Source: a virus
Reading direction: 5' to 3' (one strand)
DNA length: 31,140 nt
IMG/VR virus record: IMGVR_UViG_3300037504_000994
Coordinates: 1 to 31,140 of that record
The translations under genes and the position numbers were made by a program. Of the stretch, positions 21,884 through 30,175 are shown piece after piece. Within the stretch, counting starts at the first letter, position 1. The number at the start of each line of letters is the position of its first letter. The notes under the pieces are model-generated. The model was not told the origin of the DNA. It did no database searches and saw only the letters and a program-made list of their open reading frames with translations.

Positions 21884-21892
21884 AAATCCTCC

Positions 21893-21922
21893 TTGAGGGA
21901 GGAGGCTGCCCTCCTCCCTCAA
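21893..21922. terminator. Strong hairpin between capsid genes and modification genes
   Basis: TTGAGGGAGGAG (21893-21904) pairs with CTCCTCCCTCAA (21911-21922), 12 perfect pairs with a 6-base loop. No U-tract follows in the direction of transcription; the ribosome-binding site of the glycosyltransferase begins at once. A competing small hairpin, TCCTCC-CTCAA-GGAGGA, could hide that site, so it may work as an attenuator or translation control and not only as a terminator. Confidence 0.65.
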
Positions 21923-21938
21923 TCGACTGACGACCCGT

Positions 21939-22406
21939 CTAGTTGATGATCTCGGTGACGTCGGTCAGGTCGTAATCGCCGGCCGGGCTGTAGCGACTGT
22001 GATCCGCCAGCACAACCACACCGCAGGTCAGATTCTGATTGCTCGGCGTTACGCTCACCTTGACGTAGCGGTACGCCTGCCCCAGCGTGGTCACGAGGTC
22101 CTCGGCGGTGAGCTCGATGATGCCGACGGCGTCGTCCTGCGCGGACCCGGTGAACGATGCGGTAGTGAGGAGTTTACTGGTGATGTTGGAGTAGGTCCCG
22201 CCGGACGCGGTCGCGCCCTTCAGCCGGACCACAACGCTGCCGTCGTTGCCGGCTGCGTAGTCGCCCATGTTGAAAATGACGAGGATGCGGCTGTGATACC
22301 GCATATCGATGGCGTCGGACAGCGACTCCGCAGCGGCGGTCAGGGCCTGTGGCTTGATGCGCGCCACGACGGCCAACTGCTCGGAAAGCTTCGGATGGTA
22401 CGTCAT
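21939..22406 (-). CDS. Structural protein after the capsid gene (possible decoration protein)
   Basis: This is a 155-aa protein. The opening KLSEQLAVVARIKPQALTAA is followed by RILVIFNMGDYAAGNDGSVV, VRLKGATASGGTYSNITSKL and a beta-rich remainder (YRYVKVSVTPSNQNLTCGVV). Short beta-sandwich proteins directly after the major capsid gene are usually head decoration or head-fibre proteins, but no specific family is recognised. GGAG lies before the ATG, and copy 8 of the palindrome is upstream. Confidence 0.55.
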   Translation of the reverse strand: MTYHPKLSEQLAVVARIKPQALTAAAESLSDAIDMRYHSRILVIFNMGDYAAGNDGSVVVRLKGATASGGTYSNITSKLLTTASFTGSAQDDAVGIIELTAEDLVTTLGQAYRYVKVSVTPSNQNLTCGVVVLADHSRYSPAGDYDLTDVTEIIN

Positions 22407-22442
22407 AGTCTTGCTCCTTATGTTTGCCGTAGGGCGATTCTT

Positions 22443-22469
22443 GATCGCCTAACGTTTGATTAGTGGATC
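22443..22469. repeat. 27-bp dispersed palindrome, copy 8
   Basis: Arms GATCGCCTAA and TTAGTGGATC flank the spacer CGTTTGA. It lies in the intergenic region after the capsid gene, between a G+C-rich hairpin (22474) and the decoration gene. Confidence 0.8.
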
Positions 22470-22473
22470 AGGT

Positions 22474-22499
22474 CCCGGCCCGCGTCACCACGGGCCGGG
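22474..22499. terminator. Hairpin after the major capsid gene
   Basis: CCCGGCCCG (22474-22482) pairs with CGGGCCGGG (22491-22499), nine perfect pairs with an 8-base loop, eight bases after the capsid stop. There is no T-tract, so it is best seen as an attenuator or mRNA-stabilising hairpin that keeps capsid transcripts in excess. Confidence 0.6.
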
Positions 22500-22507
22500 C
22501 TCTAGCC

Positions 22508-23710
22508 TTAGTCGTTGAACTTCACGAACGGGCTGACGGTGTAGCTGCCCTGCGGATCCGCCAGCGTGATGGAGCTCTTCAGCCAGGGCTGACCGTCCAT
22601 CCGCTCGTCGAACCGCCAACCGACGCGGCCCGTGGTGAAGTAGGCGTGCTCGCTGTAGGCCACCTGGAGCCCGCCCTCGCGCTCGAACATCAGGTACGCC
22701 CCGAAGTCGATCAGGTCGATACAACCGGAGTTGTCCGCCTGCGGGAGATGCTCGCTCTGCAGGAACTGATAGCCCAGCAGGCTCTGCATCGCCGGGCTGG
22801 ACATATTCCCCTGAAGCGCAGCCGCGCCCGCGGTGCCGATCTCCATCGTGCCGAGATCGTTCCACATCGACGGGTGGAATGTCCAGCGTCCCTGTCCGCC
22901 CAACGGCTTGAACTTGGACACCATCTCCAACGCGTCGGCCCAGTTGAAGACGCCGTCGCTGTCCGGCGTGACGTCGACCGCTGCCGGGGCATTCAGGATA
23001 CCCAGCGGCTGTCCCACACCGGTGCCGCGCAGGATGAAAAACTCCTTTTTCGCGGCGATGGCGATGCCGAAGAGCCCCCGCAGGAGCTGCTCGAGCGCCA
23101 TTGGGCTGTCGGTCACCACCTCGTTAGAGACGGGCACGACGCCGCCGACCTTGTGCAGCCTCCACTGGATCTGCTCGAAGTCCGGTTCGGTCTCGGTGTA
23201 GCTGCCGCCCTCGGCGGTCACGTCCGCGGTCACAGCGCCGGCATAGGCGGAGTCACCCACCCCCGCCGTCGGTGCCGCGAACTGATCCAGCGCCGGCCAG
23301 CGTCCGCTGTCGCCGGTCCGGATCGGGATCGGGCGCACGAGGTTGAGGATCGGGCTGATCTGGTACGCCACCTGCAGCAGCTCGGTCCGGAAGTCCTCGG
23401 GCACGATAACGCCGTCATCCTCGACGGTGATCGTCTTGTAGACGCTCTTGAGCCGCTTGGTGTCGTGCCGCTTGACCGCGACGAGGAAGTCGCCCAGGCT
23501 CTTCACCTCAGGATCGTCATCCCCGCCGTCCATCGACACGTAGCCGGGCCCCTGATCCTTGCCGGGCAGATTGTCGAGGAAGGCCGTGACCCGTTCCATC
23601 GCGTCGCCGATGGACTTTACCTGGCCGTCCAGCTCGCCCTGCAACGCCGTGAACTTCTCCTGGAGCATCTCGTTGAGCTGCTCCTCCGTGATAAACTGTT
23701 GCTCAGTCAT
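22508..23710 (-). CDS. Major capsid protein (HK97 fold)
   Basis: This is a 400-aa protein. Residues ~1-110 form the charged, coiled-coil scaffolding delta domain (TEEQLNEMLQEKFTALQGEL) that the prohead protease removes. The mature part begins around the segment VYKTITVEDDGVIVPEDFRT. The central pattern ISPILNLVRPIPIRTGDSGR, VGGVVPVSNEVVTDSPMALE, KKEFFILRGTGVGQPLGILN and GRVGWRFDERMDGQPWLKSS is the classic HK97 major capsid signature. It lies directly after the protease gene, as usual, and is followed by a hairpin that may raise its mRNA level. Confidence 0.93.
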   Translation of the reverse strand: MTEQQFITEEQLNEMLQEKFTALQGELDGQVKSIGDAMERVTAFLDNLPGKDQGPGYVSMDGGDDDPEVKSLGDFLVAVKRHDTKRLKSVYKTITVEDDGVIVPEDFRTELLQVAYQISPILNLVRPIPIRTGDSGRWPALDQFAAPTAGVGDSAYAGAVTADVTAEGGSYTETEPDFEQIQWRLHKVGGVVPVSNEVVTDSPMALEQLLRGLFGIAIAAKKEFFILRGTGVGQPLGILNAPAAVDVTPDSDGVFNWADALEMVSKFKPLGGQGRWTFHPSMWNDLGTMEIGTAGAAALQGNMSSPAMQSLLGYQFLQSEHLPQADNSGCIDLIDFGAYLMFEREGGLQVAYSEHAYFTTGRVGWRFDERMDGQPWLKSSITLADPQGSYTVSPFVKFND

Positions 23711-23739
23711 ATCTCTGCTCCTTGTTTCAATCTGAATGT

Positions 23740-25068
23740 TTACTCAAACTTCGACCGCAGGATCCTGAGGACCCGCAGTGCCGTATCCGGATCGCCCTCA
23801 CCGTCACCACCGGCGCCTTCCGCGCCCTCTGGGGTGACCTCCGGAGGTCTGTTTCCATCAACGGTTTCTGAAATCAGTGCCTTCAACTCCGGCACCGTCT
23901 CAGACAATGCTTTGAGTGCCTGGACCACGTTGTCGCTCAACATGCGTGGATCCATCGGTGACACGGTCAGCGCGTCGCGTTTCAAAGGCCATTTCACAAT
24001 GTGTCCGTCTGCCGCCTTGACGACGCCGTCTTGTACGGGCTCGCTCGATGTGCCGACCAGACCGGCCCCGATCAGTGTTTCCAACCACTCCACATATTTC
24101 TTGCGGCGATGAAGCACGCGCTCCACCCACATTCCGCGCTCGTCTGATCTGGCCGTTTTCCAATCTACGTAGCCCAGCACGTCGTCCCGTCCCGGCGACA
24201 TATCACCTTCCAAATGCTTTCCTAGACCATGCTCCCAATCCACATATAGGCGCCCGGTCTCTGTGTAAGCGCTCTTGAGCTCCGTTTCCGGCGTGAAATA
24301 CTCCCCCAGACTGCCGTCCTCATTCACGCGCTCGCTGCCCAAGCCCTCCAAATCGCGCCCGCCGTATAGCACGATGTAGTTGGCCACGCGCAATTCGTCG
24401 TCCGTTTTCGAGACCGCCTTGAGCGCGTTCGATGCCGGTCGGGTCTCTGGATATGGGACGTATTCCAACCTGACCCGGACCCACTCTGACCGCTGTGAAA
24501 AGCTGATACCATCATTGCCTTCGCTGTATGGCACCCGCCACAGCTCGCCGGATATCTCCACAATCACGGCGTTGTCCATCACAGTCTCAACATAGCTGTT
24601 CGACGGCTCGGCCATCATAGCGCCGGCGGAGTCGTACGTCTCGTACCACGCGCTTCGCACGCGGCGGGTGTAATCGTCGAGATCGATGCCCTTGCCGGCC
24701 CCGTCCACACCCAGCAGCCTGCGAACCGCCGCATTAGCTTTCGAGTCAGCAGAGAGCAATCCCAGGACCTCGTGCATCGTAGCCTCGTCCACCTGTTCAT
24801 CACCGAGCAACTCGGACACTGCCTTTAGTCTGCGTCCCTTGCGCGCCAGCAGATTCCGTACCCCAGTCTCCGCGTTCTGATCCAGCATTTTGAACATAGA
24901 CCCTTTCCCCTCCTCACCACCATCCTCGGCGATATACAACACAGCCTCCTGTGCCTCCGCGTCCGCCAGCGTGTCATGACACCCCAGGCTCTCACCCGTC
25001 GGCTGCCCATCCTCATTCTTCTTGTAGACGCAATAGCGCCCGTCTTTCTTCGCGATCGTGTATGGCAT
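23740..25068 (-). CDS. Prohead protease (XkdF/U35-like) with N-terminal extension
   Basis: This is a 442-aa protein with GGAGG five bases before ATG 25068. The first ~50 residues (MPYTIAKKDGRYCVYKKNED) form a small domain common at the start of phage head proteins. A ~150-aa helical segment follows. From ~205 the protease domain appears: YIVLYGGRDLEGLGSERVNE, VDWEHGLGKHL (candidate catalytic His), DVLGYVDWKTARSDERGMWV, and GLVGTSSEPVQDG (candidate Ser). This matches XkdF-like putative serine proteases. The C-terminal ~80 residues may serve as scaffold. It should cleave the capsid delta domain during head maturation. Confidence 0.8.
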   Translation of the reverse strand: MPYTIAKKDGRYCVYKKNEDGQPTGESLGCHDTLADAEAQEAVLYIAEDGGEEGKGSMFKMLDQNAETGVRNLLARKGRRLKAVSELLGDEQVDEATMHEVLGLLSADSKANAAVRRLLGVDGAGKGIDLDDYTRRVRSAWYETYDSAGAMMAEPSNSYVETVMDNAVIVEISGELWRVPYSEGNDGISFSQRSEWVRVRLEYVPYPETRPASNALKAVSKTDDELRVANYIVLYGGRDLEGLGSERVNEDGSLGEYFTPETELKSAYTETGRLYVDWEHGLGKHLEGDMSPGRDDVLGYVDWKTARSDERGMWVERVLHRRKKYVEWLETLIGAGLVGTSSEPVQDGVVKAADGHIVKWPLKRDALTVSPMDPRMLSDNVVQALKALSETVPELKALISETVDGNRPPEVTPEGAEGAGGDGEGDPDTALRVLRILRSKFE

Positions 25069-25163
25069 CAACGCCTCCTCACAACACAAAAACGCCGCTC
25101 GATAGCGTCCACAAACAGCAGTAGAGCCTGCCGAACCAACAGCCAGAACTCGCGCTCGTTCAC
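25068..25163 (-). CDS. 31-aa microprotein, coupled on both sides
   Basis: A GTG at 25163 with AGGAG five bases upstream opens a 31-codon frame (MNEREFWLLVRQALLLFVDA then IERRFCVVRRR). Its start overlaps the previous stop as GTGA and its stop overlaps the protease start as TGATG, so it is bracketed by translational coupling on both sides. One amphipathic or membrane-seeking helix (FWLLVRQALLLFVDAIE) is followed by a basic tail. Tiny proteins of this sort are often left unannotated in head gene clusters. The function is unknown. Confidence 0.65.
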   Translation of the reverse strand: MNEREFWLLVRQALLLFVDAIERRFCVVRRR

Positions 25164-25636
25164 GGTATCTCCTGCTTCAGTCGCTCTACAATAAACCCCT
25201 GCGTCTTGGGCTCGGCCTTTTCCATCGCCTCTTCGTCCGTAATCCATCCGGTCGTCTCATGGTAGGCCGCCTGCAGCTCCGCGCTGTGCACAATCGGACC
25301 GTAGCTCGCATTGTTGCTCACCACGCGCGTCATGCCGCCGTGGCGTCCCTCGATCGTCCACTTGCGCCCCAGCGTCTCCGACTGCGGCGAGACTCCGCGC
25401 CGGTACGGCACCTCGATAGCGCCGTTCTTGAGCGCCCAAAAGAAGTACCGTTGCTGCTTCTTCGTCTTGAACCCATTCGGGAACTGCGGTCGTCCTCCGG
25501 GACTGGGCGGATACTCCGCCATAATGCGCTTAACGTAGGCTGCACCTATGGCCAGTCCGGCCTTGGCCCATTCCAACGATGCTAGATTCTCCAGCATCGC
25601 CACCGTCTCTTTGAGCCCTCTCAGCTTGACGCCCAT
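25160..25636 (-). CDS. HK97 gp10-like / minor head-neck protein
   Basis: This is a 158-aa protein. ATG 25636 overlaps the MuF stop (TGATG) and has GGAGG upstream. The opening MGVKLRGLKETVAMLENLAS, the basic middle with PPSPGGRPQFPNGFKTKKQQ, and the conserved end (YGPIVHSAELQAAYHETTGW) resemble the HK97 gp10-like neck and tail family. It is unusual for such a gene to lie between MuF and the protease and not next to the tail tube gene, so a different minor head function is possible. Confidence 0.5.
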   Translation of the reverse strand: MGVKLRGLKETVAMLENLASLEWAKAGLAIGAAYVKRIMAEYPPSPGGRPQFPNGFKTKKQQRYFFWALKNGAIEVPYRRGVSPQSETLGRKWTIEGRHGGMTRVVSNNASYGPIVHSAELQAAYHETTGWITDEEAMEKAEPKTQGFIVERLKQEIP

Positions 25637-26301
25637 CACGCCGCCTCCGGCAGCTCCCACGACACAAAGCACCGACACCGCGGGTGCAGAGGAGGAAACC
25701 GCCCGTCCGTGATCTGCTGATTGTGCCGTGGCCCGCAAATCGGGCAGACCAGCTCGTCTTGGCTCGTCTGGTGAATCGGCGCCAACTCCACGTTGAACTC
25801 TTTCCGAATCTCATCCGCAAACGAGATCTCACCCTGTGCGCTGGCCCGCGTGATCTCCGTCGTCGCGATCATATCGGCCCGCACCGGCCCGAAGAAGCCG
25901 GAAAGCTCCTCTCGCAGGTCTCCCAGCGTCAGGCCATTCTCGTAGTAGTTCGTCAAGGCCCTGCGCAGCCCGGTGCGCGTCGTTTCGTTGAGTCCGGTGA
26001 CCAGGTCAAACGTGTACTGCCCGGCCCACTCGACCGCCCGCGTGTTGACCAGTCCCCACTCTACCGCCAGCGGCTGCGACGCCATTAACTCCTGAGCCTG
26101 CTCCAAGAATATCTTCTCGATCTCCGGTTGAATCGCCTCGCTGAGATCTGCCGTCATCTGCCGCCAAAACTCCGCTGGCACCTTGTCCACGCTGGGAGGA
26201 TTGCCCAGGGCGTCCATCAGACGCCGAAGCTGCTTCGACAGCGCGCGCCCCAACCGCCGCGCTAATCGCTTCTCCCATTCCTCCCGGTCCTTAACGTCCA
26301 T
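25636..26301 (-). CDS. MuF-like minor head (head morphogenesis) protein
   Basis: This is a 221-aa protein. The N-terminal helical part (EEWEKRLARRLGRALSKQLR) and the central segment (TRTGLRRALTNYYENGLTLG, FFGPVRADMIATTEITRASA) match the Phage Mu F / SPP1 gp7 family. The C-terminus carries the family's metal-binding pattern, VCPICGPRHNQ and HPRCRCFVSW, with four cysteines and histidines. A few copies enter the head with the portal and, in SPP1-like phages, the ejected DNA. AGAGAGG precedes the ATG; copy 9 of the palindrome lies directly upstream. Confidence 0.88.
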   Translation of the reverse strand: MDVKDREEWEKRLARRLGRALSKQLRRLMDALGNPPSVDKVPAEFWRQMTADLSEAIQPEIEKIFLEQAQELMASQPLAVEWGLVNTRAVEWAGQYTFDLVTGLNETTRTGLRRALTNYYENGLTLGDLREELSGFFGPVRADMIATTEITRASAQGEISFADEIRKEFNVELAPIHQTSQDELVCPICGPRHNQQITDGRFPPLHPRCRCFVSWELPEAA

Positions 26302-26310
26302 AGCCTCTCT

Positions 26311-26337
26311 GTTCCGCTAACGCTACATTAGCAGGCC
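26311..26337. repeat. 27-bp dispersed palindrome, copy 9
   Basis: Arms GTTCCGCTAA and TTAGCAGGCC flank the spacer CGCTACA. It fills the gap between the portal and MuF genes and its last base is the last base of the portal stop codon (read on minus). Confidence 0.85.
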
Positions 26338-27800
26338 TATGGATACCCGGCCCAGACGTCGGTGAAGATCGCCTTGACGTCGTCCTCGGTCTTCGCAGTC
26401 TCCAGCGCGCCGCTGATCGCCGCGGCCAGCACCGGCGGGACGAACTTACACTCAAAGTCCCGGTCCAATCCGCCCGAGATGTGCTTGCTGGCCCACCGTT
26501 GCCAGGTGCCCAGCTCACTCTTGGCGTCCGGCGTCAGACCCGTACCCTCACCGGCTACCACGTCATCGTCATCCTCAATCTCGCCGGCGTCTTCCCGCGT
26601 GTCGTTTGAGAGATTTGCCGCCCAGATCTGTTCCAGCTTCTGGCGCTGCTCCTCGTCAACGTCGTATCCCAGGATGTCCATTGCCACCCCGGCAATCGGC
26701 CCGGCGCTCAATGTCGTCACGAGCTGTGTCAGCGCATCCGCGCGCTCCGCCTCGGACTGCTGAAAAATGTCCATCCGCTCCGGCTCGAACGCCAGCCGGT
26801 AGCCCATCGGCTTGAGGAGCTGCTCGTTAATCACTGCCTCAATGAACCGAGCTTCAGCGTTGATGCAGTTCTCGTAGAGCCACATCCGGTCGACATCCGC
26901 CGTGGCGTAGTTGGCCGCGTTACTGAACAGCATCGTATGCGGAATCCGCAGTGCCGTCGCGATAGCCTCGCGCTTTTCCTCGCTAATCTCCTGGTTCTTC
27001 AGTGCCTCCAACCCCTCGCCGACTTGCACGGCCTCGACGGCGTCACCGTTGACGATCTCCGTCTGCCAGGCCCGCTTGATACCTGTAAACATCCGATCCC
27101 ACCAGCTCTTCAGCTTTTCACGCTCGCCTTTTACCACCCGGCCCTTGGTCACCAGGAGTGTCGGCTTGATCGCCCCTCGCTTGAAAAATGCCGCCGCGAA
27201 CTTGTCGACGTTCAGGACCACCCCGGCCGCCGCGGATGCTGCCTCCGCCGGGCTTGCCGTCGGCGGACCCAGCTCCACAAACGGATCCGGTTTCCAAAAG
27301 TAGACGAACTTATCATCGTCATACCACGTATCTTTGCCGCGTCGCCGGAAACGGATGATCGGCTCGCCGGTTTGATCGGCTTTGATGTCGTGCTCGACCT
27401 TGCTCGAGATGAGATACTGTAGTTTGTACGGGCGCGATCCGGTGAGATTCGGCCGGCGATACAAATACGAATAGCCCCAGATCGTCAGGGCCATCTCGAT
27501 CAACCCGAACAGCACGGTCGGATTCGGCAGAAACCCCAGCGCGTTGGTATACTGATCGTTGCTGTCAACGACCGTCTGGTTGTCGTCCTCTCCCTGATAA
27601 ATCGAGAATGGCATAGCCATCAGCGCATTGGCCCGGATGTCGACGCCGGCGAAGAGCCACGGTACTTTTTTGTACAGCGTCTGCAAGTCCTCGCTATCGT
27701 CGTCCGTGTAGGGCCGTCCCATCACGACGTTCCAGGCTTCCTCGGGAAGCTCGTTTAGGCTGACCGTCTTCAAAAACGGGCTTCTCAGTGAAGGAGCCAC
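26337..27800 (-). CDS. Portal protein
   Basis: This is a 487-aa protein starting at a GTG with AGGAGG five bases upstream; it overlaps the terminase by 16 bases. The opening LYKKVPWLFAGVDIRANALM, AMPFSIYQGEDD, and the conserved ALTIWGYSYLYRRPNLTGSR, WKPDPFVE and LKNQEISEEKREAIATALRI, PHTMLFSNAANYATADVDRM are typical of HK97-type portals. The dodecameric ring is the DNA gateway and head-tail joint. A long acidic segment near 420-435 (NDTREDAGEIEDDDDVVAGE) precedes the C-terminal ~60 residues and lies at the tunnel or clip end. Confidence 0.9.
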   Translation of the reverse strand: MAPSLRSPFLKTVSLNELPEEAWNVVMGRPYTDDDSEDLQTLYKKVPWLFAGVDIRANALMAMPFSIYQGEDDNQTVVDSNDQYTNALGFLPNPTVLFGLIEMALTIWGYSYLYRRPNLTGSRPYKLQYLISSKVEHDIKADQTGEPIIRFRRRGKDTWYDDDKFVYFWKPDPFVELGPPTASPAEAASAAAGVVLNVDKFAAAFFKRGAIKPTLLVTKGRVVKGEREKLKSWWDRMFTGIKRAWQTEIVNGDAVEAVQVGEGLEALKNQEISEEKREAIATALRIPHTMLFSNAANYATADVDRMWLYENCINAEARFIEAVINEQLLKPMGYRLAFEPERMDIFQQSEAERADALTQLVTTLSAGPIAGVAMDILGYDVDEEQRQKLEQIWAANLSNDTREDAGEIEDDDDVVAGEGTGLTPDAKSELGTWQRWASKHISGGLDRDFECKFVPPVLAAAISGALETAKTEDDVKAIFTDVWAGYP

Positions 27801-29377
27801 GATACCTCCTCTGGAGCAAAGGTGAGGGCCAGGGCGTCCAACAAATCTGGGCTTCGCCCAAGGCTTTTACGCAGCTTTTCCTTATCCGTCACCTTGATCT
27901 CTCCCTTCTTCACTGCATAGCGAGGAGCGCATAGCTCATCCGCTAAGTCCTCATTAGGGGGCAGGGCTGCCTCCGGATCCGTGCGCAACCACTCTCTCAC
28001 GCGCCACAGCATCTGATCCCGCAGAAGCCCGAACTCGCCCTCCTCGACGATCTCCGTTGCGGAGCTGGCCACCTTGACGGCGACGGCTGCCCCGTCGTAG
28101 GGCTTCATCAATCCGGCGTCGAGATCCTGCTCCCAGCGCCGGTACATCTGTGGGGCCACGCCTGATCCTAACCCTGTCGCATCGACAAAGGAGACCTCTG
28201 CGTTGCGCTCGTAGGCCGCGCGGGCCGCGCGGTCGCCGGTCACCAGCACGTCCACCCCACTCCACGTCTCGAAATGATCTACCCAGGATCCGTACCGCCA
28301 GCAGGCAGCGTTACGGTCCGTGCCGAACTCCGCCACATCCTGCCCGTGGATCGGTCGCACGCCCTCCGGCGGCTTCGCTCCTACCCGCTCACGACGTGCC
28401 ACCCACCGAGCCATTGCGGCTTGTACCCAGGCCCTGGCGATAAGCTGGTTCTCGGATTGGCCCGGATACCGGGCCAATACCATATAGGCCAGCGCGGGGT
28501 TGGTGATCTCGCGCCACTCCCCGCCGACCAGCGGCCCCAGCTCCTGCCCGTTCTTCGCAGTCGCCTTGGCGCCGTCCAGATAATTCGGTACCCTAAACCA
28601 ATCCGGGCTGTCGTCTGGCACGTCCTCGCCCGTTGCCGCGGGCCGGCTCCACTCACAAATGCGCCGGACCGTCGTTTCGCGATCCACCGCACCCGGAATC
28701 ACGTTGCGTCCGGTGACCACGTTCGGATGACCGAATGCATCCAGGATCACTACGTTGGCCTCGCCGCTCTGAATCATCCGATAGACCGGGCCCGAGGCGT
28801 CCCGCGGGTTGAACATCACCAACAGTCGGACGTGCCCGCCCGACATACAGCTCTCAATGCCCTTGTACACCTCGTCCGGCACCGCGTCGCCCTCGTCCAC
28901 GATAAACAATAGGTGCGGCGCGTGCACGCCGCTGAATTTCGCCTCGCGTTGCGCCGGCGTCCCGCTCTGTGGAATCGCTCGTCCAACCATCCACCAATCC
29001 GGCGCCACCTCGATATTCAGGTAGCCGGCCGTCATATCCTCGACGACCTCCGAGGCAGCCATCATCCGCGCTTCAACCTCACTCCACAACAGGTTTTCCA
29101 GGTTTTCGAGGGGCGGCGCCGCCGTCGCGATGACCTTGGCCCGCGGGAAGGTGCTGAGAAACCACAGCGCGATACCGCTGGCCACATACGTCTTGCCGAC
29201 CGCGTTGGCCGACTGCACGACCGTCACCGTGTAGTCTCGCACGCTCTCGCTGACCTGCTCCTGCGCATCGATGAGATTGCAGCCCAACACGCTCCCGATG
29301 AAGCCGTTGGGGTCTGTCTGATAGCGCGTCAGATTCGCGCTAGTCCGTGTCGGCATCTGCTGCAGACGTTCCAGCAT
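27785..29377 (-). CDS. terL: Terminase large subunit
   Basis: This is a 530-aa ATPase-nuclease that packages DNA. From ATG 29377, QSANAVGKTYVASGI (~56) is the Walker A motif, LLFIVDEGDAV (~157) Walker B with catalytic Glu, and FNPRDASG the coupling motif. The RNase H-like nuclease shows HGQDVAEFGTDRNA (~345, two Asp), FVDATGLGSG (~398) and SPDLLDALAL (~510). The start is uncertain: ATG 29377 has GAAGGTG close upstream, while the in-frame ATG at 29449 would overlap the small subunit gene by 110 bases. A degenerate copy of the 27-bp palindrome lies near its end. Confidence 0.93.
   Translation of the reverse strand: MLERLQQMPTRTSANLTRYQTDPNGFIGSVLGCNLIDAQEQVSESVRDYTVTVVQSANAVGKTYVASGIALWFLSTFPRAKVIATAAPPLENLENLLWSEVEARMMAASEVVEDMTAGYLNIEVAPDWWMVGRAIPQSGTPAQREAKFSGVHAPHLLFIVDEGDAVPDEVYKGIESCMSGGHVRLLVMFNPRDASGPVYRMIQSGEANVVILDAFGHPNVVTGRNVIPGAVDRETTVRRICEWSRPAATGEDVPDDSPDWFRVPNYLDGAKATAKNGQELGPLVGGEWREITNPALAYMVLARYPGQSENQLIARAWVQAAMARWVARRERVGAKPPEGVRPIHGQDVAEFGTDRNAACWRYGSWVDHFETWSGVDVLVTGDRAARAAYERNAEVSFVDATGLGSGVAPQMYRRWEQDLDAGLMKPYDGAAVAVKVASSATEIVEEGEFGLLRDQMLWRVREWLRTDPEAALPPNEDLADELCAPRYAVKKGEIKVTDKEKLRKSLGRSPDLLDALALTFAPEEVSWLLH
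27937..27963. repeat. 27-bp dispersed palindrome, degenerate copy 10
   Basis: Arms CATCCGCTAA and TTAGGGGGCA flank the spacer GTCCTCA. It is inside the terL gene. Left arm 7 of 10, right arm 6 of 10; the CTAA-N7-TTAG centre is intact. It is the weakest copy. Confidence 0.45.
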
Positions 29378-30146
29378 CTTCACCTTCGCCCATGTCGGCC
29401 ACTCTCTCCAATTGCTGCTCAATCGCGCTTTCAAGTCCCTGCACCTCAATTGGCAATGCTACACCCCGCAGCCGCGTGATAGTATCCGCGGCTTCCTCGT
29501 CAGATAGTGCCAATAGCGTCTCGCTCGCCTTGATCCCGTGCTGGTCGCGATTCTCCTTAGCCGTGTCCCGCAGGCCCTGGACCGCGTCCAGGCTCCCCTC
29601 GGCGATCGCTCGGCGCCGCAATTGCGACGCACGTGCTTCAATGGCTGCTGTCTGCTCGTCTCTCCAACGAAGGGCGGCCCTTGTAGCTATCTCCAGAGCT
29701 TCCGAAATAGCTGGATCATTCTGCCATCGTTGGTACCAAATCCGTTGATTACATACACGGGGATCTTCAAAGACATGGCTCCATGGCACGTCGTTTGCTG
29801 TTGCACTGGCCAACAAGAGTACGGTCGCCCGCTTTTTGGCCACGTGCGGCTTTTTAATCTCATCCAACGCTCGACGTAAGTCTATATTTAGCCAACCAAC
29901 CGCTTCTGGTGGCGTATCTTTGCTCCACCATCTCCAAGTTAGGCTCATCTGGTACCACAGATCCGCCGAGGTACCGAAAGCCTCCCCGAGCGCCTTCGCG
30001 AAATCCCTGGTGATAGCTCTGTCTTTCTCTAGAATCTTATGTAGCACAGCAAGTTCCAAGCCGGACGTGCGGGACAGGTCTTCTAGGGACCATCCCCGCT
30101 CCTCCAACTCCCGCTCTATCACATCTCCCGGCCTTGAAACTCGCAT
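29340..30146 (-). CDS. Small terminase candidate with N-terminal HigA-like HTH
   Basis: This is a 268-aa protein starting at ATG 30146, with AGGAG four bases upstream. Residues 1-70 (RPGDVIERELEERGWSLEDL, ITRDFAKALGEAFGTSADLW) closely follow HigA-type antitoxin/XRE domains, including the helix after the HTH with the FGTSADLWYQ signature. The middle (VFEDPRVCNQRIWYQRWQND, ISEALEIATRAALRW) resembles the DNA-binding part of small terminases. The rest is a helical oligomerisation region. Its place before terL supports a TerS role. The extra HTH is unusual and may let it bind an operator as well as the pac or cos site. Confidence 0.65.
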   Translation of the reverse strand: MRVSRPGDVIERELEERGWSLEDLSRTSGLELAVLHKILEKDRAITRDFAKALGEAFGTSADLWYQMSLTWRWWSKDTPPEAVGWLNIDLRRALDEIKKPHVAKKRATVLLLASATANDVPWSHVFEDPRVCNQRIWYQRWQNDPAISEALEIATRAALRWRDEQTAAIEARASQLRRRAIAEGSLDAVQGLRDTAKENRDQHGIKASETLLALSDEEAADTITRLRGVALPIEVQGLESAIEQQLERVADMGEGEDAGTSAADADTD

Positions 30147-30175
30147 CGGTCTCCTAACAATCCCGTACGGGCATC

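Noticed and set aside
22463-24112. 549-codon plus-strand open frame opposite the capsid and protease genes
   Set aside because: It is a mirror of G+C-rich codons: Arg/His/Leu-rich, no motif, no start signal, and the minus strand encodes clear capsid and protease proteins.
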